Below the pieces are notes generated by a model. It was not told where the DNA came from, did not search any database, and was given only the letters and a program-made list of their open reading frames with translations. Position numbers and translations under genes: made by a program. Positions 5,485-6,078 of a stretch of 6,078 nucleotides of DNA are shown piece by piece (the first letter of the stretch is position 1; each line of letters starts with the position of its first letter). The DNA is taken from contig CAMFIW010000199.1 of NCBI GenBank assembly GCA_945952355.1, forward strand, positions 1-6,078. Reading direction: 5' to 3'. This DNA comes from an uncultured Phenylobacterium sp. (GTDB lineage Bacteria; Pseudomonadota; Alphaproteobacteria; Caulobacterales; Caulobacteraceae).

Positions 5485-6078
5485 TCGCCTTCACCCATCA
5501 GGACGTGGGCGAGGCGCTCGAAGCTCTCGTCCAGGGAAGTGGCCTCGTCCTTGTCCTGCGCCAGGAAGGCCTCGATGCCGGGATTGAGCATGATCGCGCG
5601 GTCGACGGTGGGGTCGGCCCCGGCGCGGTAGGCGCCGATGCGGATCAACTCCTCCATGTTGGAATAGGCGCTCATCATCTGGCGGGCGTGCTTGACGATC
5701 TCCCGCTCGTGCGGCTCCTGGCAGCCCGGCATGGTGCGGCTGATCGACTTCAGCACGTTGATGGCCGGGAAGCGGCCGCGCTCGGCGATGGCGCGCTCCA
5801 TGACGATGTGGCCGTCGAGGATGCCTCGCACCGCGTCGGCGATCGGCTCGTTGTGGTCGTCGCCGTCGACCAGGACGGTGAAGATGCCGGTGATCGGCCC
5901 GGCCGTGGTGCCGTCGGGGCGGATGGGGCCGGGGCCGGCGCGCTCCAGCAGCTTGGGCAGTTCCGTGAAGACGGTGGGCGTGTAGCCCTTGGTGGTCGGC
6001 GGCTCGCCGGCGGCCAGCCCGATCTCGCGCTGGGCCATGGCGAAGCGGGTCACGCTGTCCATCATGCACAGAACCTCG
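5481..6078 (-). CDS. fliI: Flagellar export ATPase FliI, C-terminal part (runs off right edge)
   Basis: The last ~199 residues of the FliI ATPase, which powers substrate delivery to the flagellar type III secretion apparatus at the cytoplasmic face of the basal body. The visible part opens with [27 protein letters not shown]: the Walker B strand with its Asp, then the strongly conserved F1/FliI segment. [40 protein letters not shown] and [21 protein letters not shown] follow in family order. The end of the protein ([20 protein letters not shown] and a helical C-terminus) is also normal for FliI. The Walker A loop is outside the window. Compared with the ATP synthase beta chain and YscN-like ATPases, the context with fliJ directly downstream supports flagellar FliI. 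The stop TGA overlaps the fliJ ATG. Confidence 0.95.
   Translation of the reverse strand, partial: EVLCMMDSVTRFAMAQREIGLAAGEPPTTKGYTPTVFTELPKLLERAGPGPIRPDGTTAGPITGIFTVLVDGDDHNEPIADAVRGILDGHIVMERAIAERGRFPAINVLKSISRTMPGCQEPHEREIVKHARQMMSAYSNMEELIRIGAYRAGADPTVDRAIMLNPGIEAFLAQDKDEATSLDESFERLAHVLMGEGE

Noticed and set aside
4985..5494. Open frame extending the xylanase through the repeat and antisense-frame across fliJ (539 codons in all)
   Set aside because: The upstream part is an Arg/Gly/Pro-rich shadow of fliJ in another frame; no GH10 protein has such an N-terminus.

Overview
The window is high-GC DNA with codon choice dominated by G/C third positions. The gene set (C-terminal FliI with FliJ, a TauE/SafE permease, a PhyH-type oxygenase, a GlxA-type regulator, a GH10 xylanase) and the intergenic palindromes suggest an alphaproteobacterium, most likely of the Caulobacter/Phenylobacterium/Brevundimonas group. 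That placement is an inference from gene content and repeat style, not from a marker gene.

Layout, left to right. (1) The N-terminal 80 codons of a TauE/SafE-family membrane permease run off the left edge on the minus strand. (2) Divergent from it is a phytanoyl-CoA dioxygenase (PhyH) family Fe(II)/2-oxoglutarate enzyme on the plus strand. (3) A gene-free stretch of about 280 bp between two convergent genes is filled by a nested inverted repeat (1175-1430). (4) A GlxA-type AraC regulator (DJ-1/PfpI domain plus AraC helix-turn-helix) lies on the minus strand. (5) Divergent from the regulator is a 39-codon cysteine-rich ORF (2518-2637) with five CxC pairs that looks like a metallothionein. A perfect 12-bp hairpin follows it, then a 372-aa exported DJ-1/PfpI protein. 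(6) A perfect 13-bp REP-type palindrome separates that gene from a convergent GH10 xylanase on the minus strand. (7) A 128-bp palindromic repeat element lies upstream of the xylanase and appears to have supplied or replaced its translation start. (8) fliJ and the 3' part of fliI, joined by an ATGA overlap on the minus strand, close the window.

The most interesting block is 1444-3814. A regulator and an exported protein that share a DJ-1/PfpI core are divergently arranged around a tiny metallothionein-like gene, and the 93-bp shared intergenic region carries direct and inverted repeats that could be operators. This suggests a stress or metal response unit, but no substrate or inducer can be read from the sequence. 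The second point of interest is the xylanase 5' end: the Tat/lipoprotein signal starts immediately beside the repeat element and has no nearby conventional start codon.
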